Source of the DNA: an uncultured Lachnospiraceae bacterium
Lineage (GTDB): Bacteria; Bacillota; Clostridia; Lachnospirales; Lachnospiraceae
Direction: 5' to 3'
DNA length: 9,644 nt
Assembly (NCBI GenBank): GCA_946549155.1
Contig: CAMNQN010000129.1
Location: forward strand, 1 to 9,644
Shown: piece after piece, positions 7,196 through 9,644 of the stretch
How positions within the stretch are numbered: position 1 is the first letter of the stretch
Layout of the letters: each line of letters opens with the position of its first letter
Position numbers and translations under genes: made by a program
The notes under the pieces: model-generated
Seen by the model: only the letters and a program-made list of their open reading frames with translations
What the model was told of the DNA's origin: nothing
Databases searched by the model: none

Positions 7196-7219
7196 ATGAA
7201 AAAACACGCGGAGGATATC

Positions 7220-8056
7220 ATGAAAACAGGAATTATCGATGTTGGAGGCGGCTTACGTGATGTTTATGCCGCTGGTATTTTTGATTTTTGTTTAGATGCA
7301 GATATTCATTTTGATCTTGGCATTGGCGTTTCTGCAGGAAGCGCCAATGTCATTTCCTATATAGCCGGGCAAAAAAGAAGAAACTATTCATTTTACACGG
7401 AATACCCTTTCCGTAAAGAGTATATGGGTTTTCGTAATTTGGTTTTTAAGAAATCCTATCTTGATTTAGACTATATTTATGGAACACTAAGCAATTCAGA
7501 CGGCGAAAACCCTCTGGATTATCAGAGTATATTAAAAAGTACAACTGATTTTATTGCCGTGGCGACAAATGCCGAAACGGGCGAGGCAAAATACTTTGAC
7601 AAAAATGACTTGCACCAAGATGACTATAGTGTACTGAAAGCATCTTCTGCTATCCCGTTTGTGTGCCACCCTTACGAAGTATGCGGTATTTCATATTATG
7701 ACGGAGCTTTGGGAGATACGCTTCCAATTCAGAAAGCCTTTGAACTCGGCTGCGATAAGGTCGTGCTTGTTCTTACCAAACCGAAAGATTTTCTCCGTAC
7801 ATCGAAAAAGGACAATTTTCTGGCCGACAGAATATGTCGCAAATATCCTTTAGCTGCTGAAAAACTGCGTCATCGGGCGGAACAATATAACCAGGGAGTT
7901 GCTCTTGCAAAAGAATATGAGAAATCCGGTCAAGTGTTAATTGTCTCTCCGGATGATACCTGCGGTGTGGATACCTTGACCAAAGACCAAGACGCGTTGA
8001 AGCTTTTCTATAACAAAGGATACAAAGATGCAAGTGCCATTGAATCCTTCCTCTAA
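7220..8056 (+). CDS. Patatin-like phospholipase / acylhydrolase
   Basis: A 278-residue serine hydrolase of the patatin family (bacterial RssA/YjjU-like group), expected to deacylate phospholipids or other acyl esters in the cytoplasm or at the inner membrane face. The motifs are in order: Gly-rich oxyanion loop GGGLRDVYAAG (9-19), nucleophile elbow GVSAG with Ser38, and the catalytic Asp161 in DGALGD. There is no signal peptide. The ATG at 7220 is chosen because GGAGG lies 5 bases upstream and the module's -10 box is at 7190-7195, placing transcription start near 7202. The in-frame ATG at 7197 would then lie at or before that start. The open frame upstream of 7197 overlaps the kinase pseudogene and is not coding here. 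The gene is intact. The shared promoter suggests control by the upstream response regulator, perhaps for membrane-lipid remodelling; the substrate is unknown. Confidence 0.9.
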   Translation: MKTGIIDVGGGLRDVYAAGIFDFCLDADIHFDLGIGVSAGSANVISYIAGQKRRNYSFYTEYPFRKEYMGFRNLVFKKSYLDLDYIYGTLSNSDGENPLDYQSILKSTTDFIAVATNAETGEAKYFDKNDLHQDDYSVLKASSAIPFVCHPYEVCGISYYDGALGDTLPIQKAFELGCDKVVLVLTKPKDFLRTSKKDNFLADRICRKYPLAAEKLRHRAEQYNQGVALAKEYEKSGQVLIVSPDDTCGVDTLTKDQDALKLFYNKGYKDASAIESFL

Positions 8057-8067
8057 AATATTGCAAA

Positions 8068-8100
8068 GTTTACTGTGAGTTGTTCTAACTGTGCTATATT
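8068..8100 (+). promoter_or_regulatory. Shared 33-bp promoter module, copy 3 (EFR1 gene)
   Basis: It begins with GTTTACTGTGAGTTGTTC and ends with extended -10 TGCTATATT (8092-8100). AGTT half-sites at 8067-8070 and 8078-8081 are 11 bp apart, as in the patatin promoter. It begins 12 bases after the patatin stop. A leader of about 45 nt precedes the EFR1 start. No -35 consensus is seen (ACTGTG at that position). Confidence 0.7.
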
Positions 8101-8150
8101 CCTCTCAGAAGCATGATACAATGCGCTTTTAATAACAGGAGGTCAATGCT

Positions 8151-8894
8151 ATGATTTTATATTTTAGCGGAACAGGCAACAGCCGGTATGTTGCCCAAAA
8201 AATTGCAGAAATATCCGGCGACGAAGTCATTTCCATTAACCAGCGGCTTAAGGCTCAGGACTACGCTACCATTTCTTCGGATAAACCGTTGGTTTTTGTC
8301 GGACCGATCTACGCCGGAAGACTGCCCCGCGTCATGGACGAATACATCAAGAAGGTAAACTTCATGGGAACGAAACGCGCCTATTTCATCGGAACATGCG
8401 CGCAAACCCCATGGATGACAGTCCAGTATGTGGAAAAGCTTTGCAAAGAAAAGTCCTTTGCATTACTGGGCTTCAACTCCGTCGTCATGCCCCAGGGTTA
8501 TATTGCCGGTGGCGGCATCCAGCCAAAGGACATCAATGACAAAATTCTGAAAGAAGCGGAGCCAAAGATCGTTAAAATCGCAGAAACCATTCGGGATAAA
8601 CAGACGCTGCCCAAAGAACAGCCGGACAAGGCGATCATGTCTAAGGTTCTAAATCCCATCATGTATTCCATGATGATCAGCGCCAAGGGATTTACCGCGA
8701 CTGACAAATGCACCGGTTGCGGCAAATGCGAGATCCGCTGCCCGCTGAATAATGTGAAACTGGTCAATGGAAAACCTTCATGGGGAAAAGAATGTACGCA
8801 CTGCATGGCGTGCATTGCCGGATGTCCCCGCGAAGCGATTGAATATGGGAAGAAAACACAGGGCAAGCCGAGATATTATCTTGGGGAGAAATGA
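8151..8894 (+). CDS. EFR1-family flavodoxin-like / 2x[4Fe-4S] ferredoxin protein
   Basis: A 247-residue redox protein of the EFR1 type. The N-terminal flavodoxin-like domain has the FMN phosphate loop SGTGNS (6-11) after the first strand, and GPIYAGRLP (51-59) fits a second flavin-contacting loop. The C-terminal part holds two [4Fe-4S] cluster motifs: CTGCGKCEIRCP (Cys187, 190, 193, 197) and CTHCMACIAGCP (Cys215, 218, 221, 225). Such proteins are thought to carry electrons in anaerobic Bacillota; the physiological partner is not known to me. AGGAGGT at 8137-8143 lies 7 bases before the ATG. The gene is intact and has its own copy of the shared promoter module, so it probably belongs to the same regulon as the response regulator and patatin genes. 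Similarity breaks off right after its stop, where a different, A+T-rich fragment begins. Confidence 0.93.
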   Translation: MILYFSGTGNSRYVAQKIAEISGDEVISINQRLKAQDYATISSDKPLVFVGPIYAGRLPRVMDEYIKKVNFMGTKRAYFIGTCAQTPWMTVQYVEKLCKEKSFALLGFNSVVMPQGYIAGGGIQPKDINDKILKEAEPKIVKIAETIRDKQTLPKEQPDKAIMSKVLNPIMYSMMISAKGFTATDKCTGCGKCEIRCPLNNVKLVNGKPSWGKECTHCMACIAGCPREAIEYGKKTQGKPRYYLGEK

Positions 8895-9504
8895 AAAAGG
8901 GGCTGCTCCTGTTTTGCTTATTTTGGATTTATGGAAGGATGATCATAGGGGTTATTTTGTAAAAAATTCTCTTAGATATTTATCGAATTTAGAAGATAAT
9001 CATTCAGATGCTGATTCTTCAATCAGCCATTTTATTGAAATGGATGGAGAAAGCCTTAATGTCATATCAGTTAATGAAAACATTGTACCGAAAGATTTGT
9101 ATGAAAATTTCGAAAGGATAGCTGATAATTTATATGAGTTTCTTCATATTTTTAAACCGGATTTGCAGAAAATAGAGATTGACAGAAAGGAAGATCAGGA
9201 TGTGTTTGTCTGCAGCCTGATAATGGTCTATGACACATACAGGATTTATGCAGAGTTTGAAAGCACCGGCATAAAAAAGCTCATTAAGTTGTTCGCATAC
9301 TTAAAAGAAATGGTTCGGGGCGGAATTGTCTTTATCGATGAGTTTGATTCCAATCTTCATGATGTATATCTACGTGCTTTATTAGAATATCTGATGGAAT
9401 ATGGGGAAGGGCAGCTTTGCTTTACGACACATAATGTTGGCCCAATGGATATTTTGAAACAACATAAAAAATCCATTGATTTTATAGGCGTTTTTGTTAA
9501 TTAG
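8895..9504 (+). pseudogene. AAA/OLD-like ATPase fragment, truncated at both ends
   Basis: The C-terminal part of an ABC-superfamily AAA ATPase (the AAA_15/AAA_21, OLD/RloC-like group, often linked to phage defence or nuclease systems). Visible are a signature-like ESTGIKKL (about 9258-9281), Walker B GGIVFIDEFDSNLH with Asp-Glu at 9336-9341, and the switch TTHN (9423-9434). The N-terminal half with Walker A is absent. The frame is open leftward only by running into the EFR1 gene in another frame, and there is no start with a ribosome site near 8895. The first in-frame ATG downstream is near 9040 and lacks a clear site. The C-terminus also looks cut: after KKSIDFIG the last codons and the TAG lie in the repeat that begins near 9491. 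The stretch is more A+T-rich than its neighbours. Probably non-functional debris from a transferred element. Confidence 0.75.
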
Positions 9505-9566
9505 CAGGACGCAGGAAAAGGCGGGGTCGGGTGGGCAGATGTCTCTGGAAAACTGCTCCGGATACA
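9491..9566. repeat. Palindromic repeat element, second copy
   Basis: Bases 9493-9522 are an inverted copy of 51-80 (27 of 30 identical), including TTTGTTAATTA and GGACGCAGGAA. About 18 bases later a hairpin follows: TGTCTCTGGA (9540-9549), loop AAACTGC, TCCGGATACA (9557-9566), with one mismatch and one G-T pair. Its core and loop size match the hairpin at 1-41. The far arm after 9566 does not mirror the GGACGCAGGA block, so this copy is diverged or incomplete. It forms the 3' boundary of the ATPase fragment. Confidence 0.7.
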
Positions 9567-9616
9567 AGAAACACTAAGATGGAGCCGCTCTCCGCTTTCG
9601 GGCACCGGGGCAATTC

Positions 9617-9643
9617 GCCAGGAAATCCTGATGATTTCCCGGC
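9617..9643. other. Stem-loop at the right edge
   Basis: GGAAATC (9621-9627) pairs with GATTTCC (9633-9639) around CTGAT. After one mismatch GCC (9617-9619) pairs with GGC (9641-9643). The role cannot be judged because the window ends here. The stretch 9567-9616 between the two hairpins is G+C-rich and shows no gene. Confidence 0.4.
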
Positions 9644-9644
9644 T

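Noticed and set aside
7091..7219. Longer N-terminus of the patatin protein from 7091 or 7197
   Set aside because: It would overlap the kinase pseudogene and its stop, and start at or before the promoter -10 at 7190-7195. The residues are unlike patatins, and 7220 has GGAGG at proper spacing.
8767..8894. Start of the ATPase frame inside the EFR1 gene
   Set aside because: This stretch is the second iron-sulfur motif of EFR1 read in another frame. The ATPase similarity begins only after 8895.

Overview
The window reads as Bacillota, most likely a gut-type Clostridia/Lachnospiraceae genome. This is inferred from the strong AGGAGG-type ribosome binding sites, the MarR plus paired half-size ABC exporter operon, the EFR1-type flavodoxin/ferredoxin protein, TTG/GTG starts and protein style. 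No rRNA, tRNA, CRISPR array, transposase or integrase was seen.

Left part (about 1-5090, visibly the more GC-rich). A palindromic repeat element occupies the left edge. It is followed by a consensus sigma-A promoter with an overlapping palindrome, and then a compact four-gene operon: a MarR-family regulator, two half-size ABC exporters that form an asymmetric pair (the first has degenerate ATPase residues, the second canonical ones), and an O6-alkylguanine-DNA alkyltransferase. A stem-loop closes the operon.

Right part (about 5091-9504, more A+T-rich, especially after 8895). This block mixes intact genes with eroded ones. On the minus strand is an ABC ATPase reduced to 125 codons, with its membrane domain and signature region gone. 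Divergent from it are an intact OmpR/PhoB-type response regulator and a partner histidine kinase that has lost its phospho-acceptor domain and carries a one-base frameshift. Two intact genes follow: a patatin-like lipase/acylhydrolase and an EFR1-family flavodoxin/2x[4Fe-4S] protein. Last is an AAA/OLD-like ATPase fragment truncated at both ends, its 3' end running into a second copy of the repeat seen at the left edge.

The most interesting signal is regulatory. The response regulator gene, the patatin gene and the EFR1 gene are each preceded by the same ungapped 33-bp promoter module: GTTTA, a conserved middle, then TGCTATAnT. The spacing is identical and two copies show AGTT half-sites 11 bp apart. 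The divergent ABC remnant carries a mirrored, partly matching copy. This looks like a local regulon of the response regulator linking a sensor pair, an exporter, a lipid acylhydrolase and a redox protein. The sensor and exporter have since decayed while the regulator and two targets stay open.
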